A stretch of DNA of 64,000 nucleotides from the NCBI GenBank assembly GCA_037389465.1, contig JAZARR010000260.1:692501-756500 (forward strand), written 5' to 3'. The stretch's first letter is position 1. Every line of letters starts with the position of its first letter. The stretch comes from Baylisascaris procyonis (Eukaryota; Nematoda; Chromadorea; Rhabditida; Ascarididae). The notes below the pieces were generated by a model that was not told where the DNA came from, made no database searches, and worked only from the letters and a program-made list of their open reading frames with translations. Both the position numbers and the translations under genes were made by a program. Shown here piece by piece: positions 21,736 through 31,945 of this stretch.

Positions 21736-23168
21736 ACTTCATCCTGCATTAAGGATCCTTTAATTTTATGTTTTTTTGAAGGAGCACAGACTTCACGAGG
21801 TTCCCTATGCCCCCTCCCAGGAAGGTAATCCGACTTGTTCCTGATGCAGGATCTCATGTGGTCTAGTGGCTAGGATTCGTGGTTTTCACCCACGCGGCCC
21901 GGGTTCGATTCCCGGCATGGGAAGCTTCATCCTCCATTACGGCCCCTTCAGTGTATGCTTTCTTGAAGGAGCGCAGACTTCACGAGGTTCCTTATGCCGC
22001 CTCAATGGAACTTAATCAGACTTCTTTATGCTGCAGGATCCCATGTGGTCTAGTGGCTAGAATTGGTGGCTTTCACCCACGCGTCCCAGGTTCCGATTCC
22101 CGGCATGGGAAGCTTCATCCTCCATTAAGGCTCCTTTAATTGTAAGTTTTCTTGAAGGAGTACAGACTTCACGAGGTTCCTTATGTCGCCTCCCAGGAAT
22201 CTAATCCGACTTGATCCTGCTGCACGACCCCATGTGGTCTAGTGGCTGTGATTCGTGGTTTCACTCACGCGGCCCGGGTTCGATTTCCGGCATGGGAAAC
22301 TTCATTCTGCATTAAGGCTCCTTTAATTGTATGTTTTTGTTCAAGGCGCGCAGACTTCACGAGGTTCCTTATGCCGCCTCCCAGGAAGCTAATCCGATTT
22401 GATGCTGCTGCACGATCCCATGTGGTCTAGTGGCTGGGATTCGTGGCTTTCACCCACGCGGCCCGGGTTCGATTTCCGGCATGGGAAACTTTATCCTCCA
22501 TTATGGCCAATCTAGTTTTACGTTTTCTTGAAGAAGCGCAGACTTCACGAGGTTCATCATGCCGCCTCCCAGGAATCTAATCCGATTTGATGCTGCTGCA
22601 CGATCCCATGTGGTCTAGTGGCTGGGATTCGTGGCTTTCACCCACGCGGCCCGGGTTCGATTTCCGGCATGGGAAGCTTCATCCTCCATTAAGGCTCCTT
22701 TAATTGTACGCCTTCTTGAAGGAACACAGACTTCACGAGGTTCCTTATGCCGCCTCCCAGGAATCTAATCCGACTTGATGCTGCTGCACGATCCCATGTG
22801 GTCTAGTGGCTGGGATTCGTGGCTTTCACCCACGCGGCCCGGGATCGATTTCCGGCATGGGAAACTTCATTCTGCATTAAGGCTCCTTTAATTGTATGTT
22901 TCTGTTCAAGGCGCGCAGACTTCACGAGGTTCCTTATGCCGCCTCAATGGAACTTAATCAGACTTCTTTATGCTGCAGGATCCCATGTGGTCTAGTGGCT
23001 AGGATTCGTGGTTTTCACCCACGCGGGCCGGGTTCGATTCCCGGCATGGGAAACTTCATTCTGCATTAAGGCTCCTTTGATGATCAGCTTTCTCGGAGCA
23101 CTGCGGACTTCATCGACTTCATGCTATTGTCTCCGAGAGAGCGACCAGGGCTTTTTAGTGCTTGAGAG

Positions 23169-23240
23169 TCCCATGTGGGCTAGTGACAGTTATTCGTGGG
23201 TCTCACCCATGCGACCCATGTTCGGTTTCCGGCATTGAAA
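23169..23240 (+). pseudogene. Decayed terminal tRNA-Glu copy
   Basis: It starts exactly 188 bp after the last regular copy. The 5' acceptor strand TCCCATG is intact, but the 3' strand is CATTGAA, the D arm is rearranged (GGGCTAGTGACAGTTAT) and box B reads TGTTCGGTTTCC. The loop GTCTCAC would give CTC. A further spacer-like stretch without a tRNA continues to about 23315 (CTTTTCTCGGAGCA, GCAGACTTCATGAG). Confidence 0.75.
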
Positions 23241-23340
23241 TCTTCCTCCTGCGTCAAGCCCGCTTTCATGATCCCTTTTCTCGGAGCATTGCAGACTTCA
23301 TGAGATTGGGAAAAGTCATTCGCAGCGGTTCGTGTACGAA

Positions 23341-26300
23341 GAATGGTGCCGTCACTGAGTGAGAGGCGAAAATGTAGCATTGGGCTTTGTCAATCTCGCT
23401 ACAGACGAGAGCATTTTTCAAGCATTTCATTTGAAAAGCTGAAGTGCAATGTTCTTCGCAGTAGAGGTCGGAGGGGAAATTTTCCATCCTGGATTAACGG
23501 CAGCATAAGAATTGTCGTATTCTTGTGCATGGAAGCAAACTTCTCAGGGAACTGCCAGTTTGAATCCTTTATGTTGAAATATCTCTTCAAGAAGGCACGT
23601 CAGATTGCGCTTTTTGCGGCGCAAAGAGCTGAGAAACATCCTGGTCTGACAACCAAGCCCCTGCAACCTCTATGGGGGTTGATAGATCTAGCCTTCAGGC
23701 CACAATTGTTTTCGACTCAAGAACCTTGACGAGGGAGTCTTCTCGGCGAATGTCAAACAGAAGTCGTTGAAAGATAAACGGTTGATTCATGAAAGCAGAT
23801 GTGGTGCTTCGTGTTCACCAAAGAAAAGAGGCGTTTGGAACATCTCTCAATTCGGGAATGGACCTGTGGCCGCGCTGATGGAGGATCTGAGCCATTCTTA
23901 ACTAATCTTAACCTCATGCAGTCTTTTGCACATCGACATGAGGGGGCATTCTTTTAGCCAGTGGCAAATATTGTTCCACGTAGCTATTCCACGAAACATC
24001 AGGCAGTTTTACGGAACTCCAACTCAGCGAGAAGACATTCATAGCACTTATTATACCAACGGCCGAGCCTAAGCTGCATATGAGCAAGCCACAAATCCCA
24101 GCCTTTATTCCGTGTTGTTTTGGGCTGAATGAGTTGTTCGAGAAACTAAAACGTGTTTGCAAACTGTCGCGAAACGAAAACATCACTTGCAACAAATCCC
24201 ATGATGGAAACCAAGCTCGTTTAGCGTGGCTGGTAACTAGGAATCCTTCTCACTGCAGTGGATTTTATGCTGCTTATTTCTCTTTCCTCCATGTTACGGA
24301 TCTTCTTCACATTTGTTCGTGGAAGAAAGCAAAAACAAGTCTTCAGATTAATTCATCACCTCAGTTAGGTATTATAGTCCTTTGAATGTGATTATATTTT
24401 GCAATCGACCTGGTGTAAAATAAGGATAACTGAAGGCTTGTTGGGCAGCCAAAATTTCAACGCGTTATTCAGTGCATTTTAATCCTCGATGATAAATCGT
24501 GGCATTCGTTGGTCAAATGCAGAAGGTTCAGCCGCTCTGGCATCCTTTACTGTCCATTTGTCTTAGTCGTAGTTTCGCAAAGCATGTCTTTCATGCTGCG
24601 CGCAGCATTCTCAAACTTCATGGCACTCGGATGCCCCATGAAACTTGGAAATGAATTGTCTGGTGGGGTGTAATCCGAAAACGAAATTTTGTGTTCAAGA
24701 CTTTGCAAAAGGTGTGGTTCAAATGGAAGACATTTCATTAGGCACCTTTTCCCTGTTTCTCCATATCCAGACGCCTAGTTGTCGAAATGGATGAAATGCG
24801 GAAGCCCACGCGATCTTTCTTATACGTCTTTCCACTTGTGATTTCATCTATCTATTTGTGATCTTAACTAATTGCCGGGTGAGAAAGCGAGATACGAAAA
24901 ATAATTGTTTTGATTATCGCATCTGCCCTTTAATAATGCGACGCCCGTCCTCATTATGTAATTCATCCAAATCGATTAGCATATTGATGTGGTGAAGCAA
25001 TCCGCTATCAAAATTCTTATGCGCATCATTTATAGGATTGGCATTTAGCTGAAGTGGGCGTCTTGTTTCATTTGGTTTCATTTTTCGCGATATTTTTCTC
25101 GTTTGGTTTCGGCACGAGTTTATACGTGCGGTTGGATGTTTGTGGACATCCTGATGTCGACATATCAGGTAACAGCAAAAACCATATTCTTTTGACGTTT
25201 ATGAGTCCGCATGAGGTAAAGCTCTTTGGGATGGCATTATGGTGTATTCGCATTAGATGGAACTCACCTACACCATGGGTGTCGCTCACTTTGATGAGAT
25301 TTTAACCGTAGAAGTCGTGCATAAATTCGTCAAAACAACGCGAGGAGCGCAAGGTGTTAGACTAGAAATTTTGGTCTAAATCAATCATACTATCAGATTC
25401 AATGAAGAAAGAAAAACCTCACCAGCAAATAAATTATGATTCATAATGAAGTCATGTACGACAAATGTTAGAAAGTGAGAGTGAATATTCCCATTCCTCA
25501 TCAGAAAGAGTCGCTGCAACGGATGTTAAGGGTATCGGATATCCCAACTCATCTGTGTCACCTTGCACAACCAGTTGTTCTACTCCATCCGTCCAATCGA
25601 TGGATCATTTGCATCGGCTAGTAGTCCACTATTTGCAGCAGGATTTTTATGCTGCATGTTGTCCTGTATATTACTTGAAAGTGTACGAGGTTTGCTTACG
25701 CTTTGCATCAGTCAAATTTCCATTTTATATCGATTAAAACACAAAAGTTCGTCTCTTTTGTATGTAAATTTATAGCCGCGCAGGCCAATAAAGCAGGATG
25801 CAGGCGGTTTCTTAGGCAAGTTTAGTTGATTAGCCTCCGCCTTTCACGAAACTGGTCGACCGACTTGAATGTTGTAGCAAGAAATCATTGAACAGCGTGC
25901 ATTATAGTCACGACATTTCCCAATCCAGACTTCTGTGATCCCTACCATTGACTCTGCTGGGCACACACACAGAAATACAAATGCGCAGTCCTTGCTCATG
26001 GACGCGACGTCGTCACATTGCAAATACGAGCTTGGCGATGCAAGGCGTATAAAGGCATCCAGTTTCCTTGCTCGGATAGACGTTTTTTGATCTGAAAAAA
26101 TGATTTTATGCAGCCCACTTCATCCCGCGGATTATCGTCTTCATAAGGCTTGTGAGTGCGCACTCTACCAAAACAATTGATGGCTGGAATGGTGATAGTG
26201 TGGTATGGGAGAGGTAGGTATGGGGAGATTGTGAAGAAATTTTTAGCATTCGTGTTATTCTGCATGATCGTTCTCCGCCCGCTTGGAACCAGAGTTTAAC

Positions 26301-27913
26301 AATGTGCATCCAAGCCTTTAGTAAGGGAAACAGAAAAACTCCTGCAGGATGGGAAACAAAACTATGTTCAGATGCGGTGTTTTATTGGCTAGCCATTGTT
26401 CTGTTATCTGCTAGTGATTTTGTTTTTTCATAACATGTCTTTTCTGTTATCATGTGAAGTAAGATTCGTCGTTTTTCCTGTTATCCAGCGTTATTTTCAT
26501 ATCTGCTCGATACATGCGGCTTAAATTAGAATAACTTTTATTTGAGCGTAGTCATTCTTTGAATTTTCAACTATCCTTCATTCCTAATATGCTTCTGGTC
26601 TTTACTGCAGTGATATCAGATGTCTTCTCCTACTTCCTGATATACCTATTTCTGCTTTATGAGGAAAAGCACTACAATGCAATTTAGAGTCAAGCACGCG
26701 AACTATCGAGCGATCTACATTTCGGCATAACTCTTCTCCTTAGATTTCCGTCTGCTTTTTTCTGTGCTGTTTTAAGATTTATTTCTGCGTTTTCTTGTGC
26801 CGTTTTAAACATTGCTTTTTCTCTATTTTCCTGGTTTTATTGTTTTGCGCGCTTTCTAAATTGCTCACTTTTGTTACATGAGAAATAGTACTATCTATAA
26901 GTCAACCTAAATGAGAGAATGGGAAGAGGTTTACCTGTCTGTACACTGGCCACGTCTGTGTGATAAGAATATGCCAGTAAAAGAGCTTTACTAAAGTAGA
27001 TCGGGATTTGCCGATCTTCTGATTTGCTGTTCTCTTCAGCTGTATAGAAATCATTACTGAGATAAAAGGTATTTCAGATGGTCAGCATGATAAATGCCAA
27101 CTCGTTATCTGCTATTGCAGTGAGCATTCTACTAGTGACGCTATCGGGATTGCTATGCTGTCGCAAGAACAAGCCACTTGAACGAGCGTGCATTATTATG
27201 CCAGTTGAGTGATTTTCTCATTTGATATCGATGCTCATAGTGAATAATTGTGAAGTGGACTAATTAAAAACAATTAAGCGATGTTTTATTTGCAGAGTAG
27301 AAACAAAACTGAACGAAAACAAGTTTAACCGCATTCCACATGACCTTACATGCTACGCGTTTTTCGAATCCGATTTGTCAAGCCACCAGTTTCCTGCAGT
27401 TTCAATATGCAGTAGATCATCCACTCGAGAGTAAGGAATTGAAGTCACAATGCACTCATATTTTACTCATAGATGTCGTTGGGACCAGGAAAATGTGGCA
27501 GTTAGCCGCGGAGAAAAAGGAGAAAAAGTAAAGGAGAAGGTAGGCTTTTCCAAATGGTTGGGGAATGCGATACGAGGACTTCATCGAGTTAACTGCAGGA
27601 CGATGTCAAATCCGGAGCATTCCCATTCGAAAAACTCCCTGAGTGATGCATTTATGTGTGCTTATGTACGAATAACCGCATGAAATTATGCAACATATTC
27701 GGGATTTTGCCACTTCACCTATTGTCATGGAGCTCCTGTGGTTTAATCCAGATGTATATGGATTAAACTACCGGAATCCACCATTCATGGCTTCTAAAGT
27801 ACATGGGAATTTCGGACATCCTCAGTTGTCTTTTGCTCCCCTAGAGTTAGATGATGGATCTGCTTGAAAGTTATTAAGGTGGTTAGTTATGATCCAGGAC
27901 TAATATATGTTCA

Positions 27914-27915
<2 letters not shown>
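23341..27915. other. AT-rich stretch without a recognised gene
   Basis: Apart from the tRNA relic, no conserved protein, RNA gene or repeat was recognised. Open frames of 60-130 codons (for example 23343-23729 +, 25465-25737 +) overlap frames on the other strand and show no motif I know. Short exons of a spliced gene cannot be excluded. Confidence 0.4.
24197..24264 (-). pseudogene. Very degenerate tRNA-Glu-like relic
   Basis: Compared with the reverse complement of the array tRNA, this stretch keeps TCCCATG, GCGTGG and AATCCT in gap-free register with 20 and 12 bases between them, and CACT further on. Intervening bases are largely changed, including the anticodon and T loop. It would be an old inverted relic 0.9 kb outside the array. 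Chance similarity is possible. Confidence 0.3.

Positions 27916-27955
<40 letters not shown>
27916..27955. repeat. (TA)n microsatellite
   Basis: About 20 uninterrupted TA dinucleotides. Confidence 0.95.
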
Positions 27956-27956
<1 letters not shown>

Positions 27957-30299
27957 CATGTAAATATATGGCATGCAAATGCGAGGCCTTCATGCGTTGC
28001 ATTTCCCGCGTGGAAAGCAAATGTATAAGCTGCAGTCCCGTTATTTCGCTTCCCGTGAATGCCAGTGCAAAAACACATGTGAAGGGAATACTGCTACATC
28101 GCGCGAATTAAGGGCTGTATTTCATATCACAAAGCGTGCGGATATCCTCATTTCTATTTATTTGTAATGCGTCGTCTCGGCATGGTATTGTAATCGTTGC
28201 CTATCCGATTTTCTATATTGATACTGGTTATCTCTACGTGCAATCGTAGGAGAACTGTGAGCGTCAATTAGCAAATGCATAAGACATCGACTTTTTATTA
28301 CAAAAAGTATTTTATTTATTTTTTTTTTTTGATTTCAAGACGAAATATATTGCCGTTTTACGTCGTTTTCATGAGTTCCGTTTTTTTGCGTCATCCTTTT
28401 CTTCTCATGTGCACACGTATACAGCTCCGCTTCTCGCCTTTCATACGTTCTTTCAAATTTGAATTACTTGCACTTCTTTTTGCTTAATGGGATATCGCAA
28501 TCAAAAGGAATAAATGCGATTTTCGTCTCATTATAATTCATGAGTTAAAACTGGTTGTCCCTAATTCAGGAGTTAAAACTGGTTGTCCCGATGCTGAAGC
28601 CATCACCATCACTAACTGGCTCGCAAGCAGGAGTTAGCTTTAGAAAGAGTTACGTGTCGTTGGCTTTAAAAATTTGCAATATGAATCTTTCGGTGATCGC
28701 TGAAAATCGATTTCCGGCTACATAGAAAAAAGCAACCGAAACTTGTTGTAGGGCGGAATAGGAAGTTATCTTGTTTCCATGTTGTTTCAAACTCTTTGGT
28801 AGACGTGGAAAGTGTGATGCGAAAAGCACCTGTTGTGTCTCAGTGAGGTGCATTTAATTGCCTATAGAAACGAACAGGACGTCAACGAAAGCTTGCGAAT
28901 GCAACTAATTTTGCATTCATAAAGTTTGAAGACTGCCTCATCGAGTTTGAAGACTGATTCACATCTATTCTAACCTATTTACACGTTCAATAGCGCCACT
29001 GATCACGAACTTATTAGGGCCGTAAAATAAAGTGTCCGTTCGCATTTTTTTCGTGATTCCGCTGCAAAATCCGTTTTCCAAAAGCTGAATGATATTTCTA
29101 TGGTCATTCGAAAGAAAGTAATCATCTTGTAGATGGTAATGTCAATCGACGAGGTGTGGTTGAACATTCAATAAGACTGTGTCTTCCGCACAAAATACGT
29201 CGTAATGATTCGCTGATACAAACGTCACCGGTGCAATCAGGATCGCGTCGTATAAATCTTCAAGGCGTTCACCTAAGGAGCGTTTCTTCTACACAGGAAT
29301 CTAGCATTACGTACGGATTAAATAACAATTTTATTTATTGCACATCCATTTTAACATTTTACAAAGCACATCAAATTAAACGATCATAAGCAGTCTTATT
29401 ATCACGCATAGTTGAACAATTTTTTCTAATATAGTTTGACAAGATAAGAACCACACTTGTGTAGATCATTCGCTGAATGCAATCAATGGCCGTGCCACAT
29501 TTCTTCACCTATATGTACCGACATATGCCATTACCTGTGATTGTCCAGATTAGTATCATGATTGGCACTCTAAGTTTATCTACGACTGATGCATACATTC
29601 CCTTTATATCCATGGGCGTTTCATTTTAAAAGCAAAATATCGCAACTGGGCAGCTCTTACTAAACATCTCCAGTATAACTGAAGTGCATTTGGTAGGATT
29701 TTCGGCCTCAGTTCCTAGTGTTCTGAGGCATTCGGTCACATTTTTCAATCGGTAATTCAGTGAGGCTCCAACAAAAGTGCAACTAGGTAAGAACGTCTGT
29801 CATATTTTTTGCTAGAATTGACCGGAAGATTGCAATGTTATTTTTTCGAATTAAAAAAGGGGTGTTCTGCGTTCGACAAAACTAAAGAATTGAGTTTTCG
29901 ACAAAACTAAAGAAAAACAAAGGCTCTCTGCTATTGTTTCGCAAGAAAATAGGTATATTTTTTCGATGTATTTTTTAAAACATAAAAATTAGTGCGATCT
30001 GAAAGATAAGATTCGGTATTAGGTCGGAAAATTTTGTTTGAAAGCGTGCTCACAGGAAAAACCCCAGTAGGAATTCGGGTTGTGAATGGCGGTAGCCTTG
30101 CCAGAAATAAAATTTCGCAAGCTTTTTCCGTCCCTTTTGTGATTTGCGAGTAGAAATGTTGAAATGGGCAGGCGTACACGCAAACGCAAATATCCACCCT
30201 CAAATATGAATGAAGCGGACACATACACGCGGAGACACAAGGACACAAGCATGCAGTGCCATCACAGTGCGTGCAGACATGCAGTAACGTCCCCAAATG

Positions 30300-30337
<38 letters not shown>

Positions 30338-31119
30338 CGTTGGTGAGCATCAGTTGCAAGACTGCAGCGTTTTTCTTACTTTGTATGTGTGCTTTCCTTT
30401 GGAACCTAGAATAACTGAAAATTAGCACCTGCACATTGACCAGTATTGCATTCTGCTTCAGAGGTGTTGAAACGGCTGATAATGATAAAACCCGATATAT
30501 GACGAATGGCAATTCAATTTATGGAATTGCAAGGAGATCACCTCAGCAGCTTCGTGCACCGTTAAACTTTTCGGTCAGTGGTGTGATTTTCTCATATGGT
30601 GCAACACTGATTATACGATAGCATAACAGTTGTAGGCTATGTTTCTTAATAAAGGAAAACTGATCAAGATTTGCAGAATTTTGTTACTGTTTTCAATACT
30701 GTATTGTTGAGCTAATCTTGTTGAGGATCGACATTTTGATGTTTTTTCCTTCCAAGCAAGCGCTTAATACGGATTAATTAATCCATACTATGTCTGTGGG
30801 AATTGAAGCATCGTGGATATGGAGAAATTTTAACAAATTTTAGCCAACAAATTTTTGCCTCACAAGTTGCATCAAGTCGAACGAATGGTGGTGCCATATC
30901 GATGTTTGTCATACGAAGCAAGAACAGTTTACTATAGAAATTTCTCACATTCCGTGTAACGTTTGTTCCCGAGAAAGGTTCAGGTAAACTTGGATTAACC
31001 TACCTCGCAAAATGTGCGGATGAAATATCTCTTATTGTTCGTAATGACCGAGGCTGATGGCAACGAAGAGTACTGTAACGTTAAATTATAGTGCAATACC
31101 TCAGTTTCATCATTTTCAG
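27956..31119. other. AT-rich stretch without a recognised gene
   Basis: Contains an imperfect direct duplication near 28540-28588 (GAGTTAAAACTGGTTGTCCC occurs twice, 28 bp apart) and a TA microsatellite at 30304-30334. A 193-codon frame on the - strand (29931-30512) is produced partly by the TA repeat and is not credible. Confidence 0.4.
30304..30334. repeat. (TA)n microsatellite
   Basis: Roughly 15 TA units. It creates IYIY runs in the frames that cross it. Confidence 0.95.
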
Positions 31120-31123
31120 ACAA

Positions 31124-31945
31124 ATGTGTAGAATCCATTGGCTCTTTTCATATGGAATTATAGTTTTGATGGGCAATGAAATCAGTAAATTCGTTAGTTT
31201 CAAGTTTGAGTTGCAGATCGACAGTGAAAGCAATGAGAAATTCGGATCGAGCGTTTTCGATCTTATGCGAGTGAACCCATTCGAAAGATTTTCAAATGAG
31301 AAACGAAAGACTACTAATCAAAAACAGCGTTCAAAAAGTCAGAACAAAGCGATTGAGAAATCTGTCACTTTCGTTGGCATGGAGGAGAAAAGCTTTCAAA
31401 GCACTAATCATGCACAACCGTCAAAACAACGCTCGAAACGGCAACTCCTAAATTCTCAGTCGATCATTCCGAAGGAACAATTTAGGTCATCAGATACGTT
31501 GAAATATTCTCAATCGACTTCGCATCCAAATATAAATGCGAAGAAATATTCTCAGCCTAGTTTGCTTCCAAGCGCCTATATCGATCGAAGCTGTATTTCA
31601 CAATCGAATTCTCGAGAAGATAACAAGTCTCAAGGAACAATGAAGAAAGCAACCTCCTCAAGAAAGATGAATGAAAAACTCACGGAAAGAGCAAAGAAAA
31701 TTAAAAGCAAAAAGATCACCAAGAGTTATTTTGAAAAGGAGAATTCTTCAAAAACATCAACCATGAGTGAAAGAGAGCAGTCAGCTACGTTGAAGGACGA
31801 GCAATCTTCTAAAAGCGAAGAATACGTCTCGATGGCGTCGGATATAACAAAGTCGCAAAGGGCTAAGTGCGTTGTGAAGACGGTAGCACAACCTCAGAGG
31901 TCCGATATTTCTTGGCGTATAGTGCCATCCGAAAAGGATATATAA
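31124..31945 (+). CDS. Ser/Lys-rich hypothetical protein
   Basis: An uninterrupted 273-codon frame, the longest in the window outside repeats. The ATG at 31124 lies four bases after ATTTTCAG (ending 31119), which suits a spliced-leader or cis acceptor, so I chose it over an in-frame upstream start. The first 18 residues are partly hydrophobic (MCRIHWLFSYGIIVLMGN) and could be a signal peptide or anchor. From about residue 55 the protein is low-complexity, rich in Ser, Lys, Gln and Asn, with recurring YSQS/YSQP patches near residues 130-150 and a highly charged Lys/Glu segment near 180-235. No conserved domain, cysteine pattern or enzyme motif is visible. It could be an intrinsically disordered secreted or nuclear protein, or one exon of a larger gene. 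I do not recognise it. Confidence 0.5.
   Translation: MCRIHWLFSYGIIVLMGNEISKFVSFKFELQIDSESNEKFGSSVFDLMRVNPFERFSNEKRKTTNQKQRSKSQNKAIEKSVTFVGMEEKSFQSTNHAQPSKQRSKRQLLNSQSIIPKEQFRSSDTLKYSQSTSHPNINAKKYSQPSLLPSAYIDRSCISQSNSREDNKSQGTMKKATSSRKMNEKLTERAKKIKSKKITKSYFEKENSSKTSTMSEREQSATLKDEQSSKSEEYVSMASDITKSQRAKCVVKTVAQPQRSDISWRIVPSEKDI

Larger units (their letters stand above)
17719..22227 (+). repeat. Higher-order repeat, copy B (24 tRNA units)
   Basis: This is the downstream partner of 13022-17718. It lacks one unit, the counterpart of 15463. The spacer at about 20043-20159 is chimeric: it begins like the spacer after 15275 (TTCTTCAAGG) and continues like the spacer before 15651 (AGCACAG, then CCCTATGCCCC). 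The loss therefore looks like unequal exchange with its crossover near 20085-20095. A few substitutions separate the copies, such as GCGGCATGG at 13586 against GCGGTATGG at 18283. Confidence 0.92.
18095..23052 (+). pseudogene. Other variant tRNA-Glu copies, block 5
   Basis: Copies shared with block 4 (shift 4,697 or 4,509 bp): 18095, 18283, 18471, 18659, 18846, 19222, 19972, 20160, 20347, 20536, 20723, 20911, 21099, 21287, 21476, 21852 and 22039. They carry the same defects, except that 18471 has a normal CTTTCAC loop where 13774 has CCTTCAC, and 20347 has a proper CATGGGA where 15838 reads CTCGGGA. Copies right of the duplication: 22228 (CCCCATG acceptor, 71 nt), 22416 and 22604 (CTGGG D arm, TTTCCGG), 22792 (GGGATCG box B) and 22981 (U32, GCGGGCC), the last recognisably tRNA-like regular unit. 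Confidence 0.75.
1..23340 (+). repeat. Tandem array of about 125 tRNA-Glu units, 188-bp period
   Basis: Every unit has the same order: a 72-nt tRNA-Glu sequence, then a spacer of about 116 bp, all on the + strand without inversion. Successive tRNA starts fall at 10, 198, 386, 574, 762 and onward to 22981 and 23169; the commonest step is 187-188 bp. The consensus folds as a cloverleaf: TCCCATG pairs with CATGGGA, CGTGG with CCACG around loop CTTTCAC (anticodon TTC), and CCGGG with CCCGG around TTCGATT. The pol III A box (TGGTCTAGTGG) and B box (GGTTCGATTCC) are inside the gene. Most spacers contain TTTT 36-40 nt beyond the tRNA, a possible terminator. The array is much richer in GC than the flank. 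It is cut by the left window edge and ends in decayed units at 23053-23340. Copy count and state were read by eye, so single-base errors are possible. Whether any copy is transcribed cannot be seen here. Confidence 0.95.

Noticed and set aside
95..23238. Some 35 open frames of 60-88 codons inside the array, with similar proteins on both strands
   Set aside because: They are translations of the tRNA and spacer. The 188-bp unit is not a multiple of three, so no frame continues through units, and the tRNA structure explains the conservation.
1..23340. CRISPR array
   Set aside because: The unit is 188 bp, the whole unit repeats, there are no unique short spacers, and the repeat is a tRNA gene in a eukaryotic context.
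1..23340. SINE family insertions
   Set aside because: SINEs with tRNA heads are dispersed, with A-rich tails and target duplications. Here the units are strictly head-to-tail with no tail.
23343..23729. 128-codon + strand frame next to the array
   Set aside because: Overlapped by several other open frames, no known motif. Chance cannot be excluded.
29931..30512. 193-codon - strand frame
   Set aside because: It runs through a TA microsatellite, has no domain, and the opposite strand is also open.
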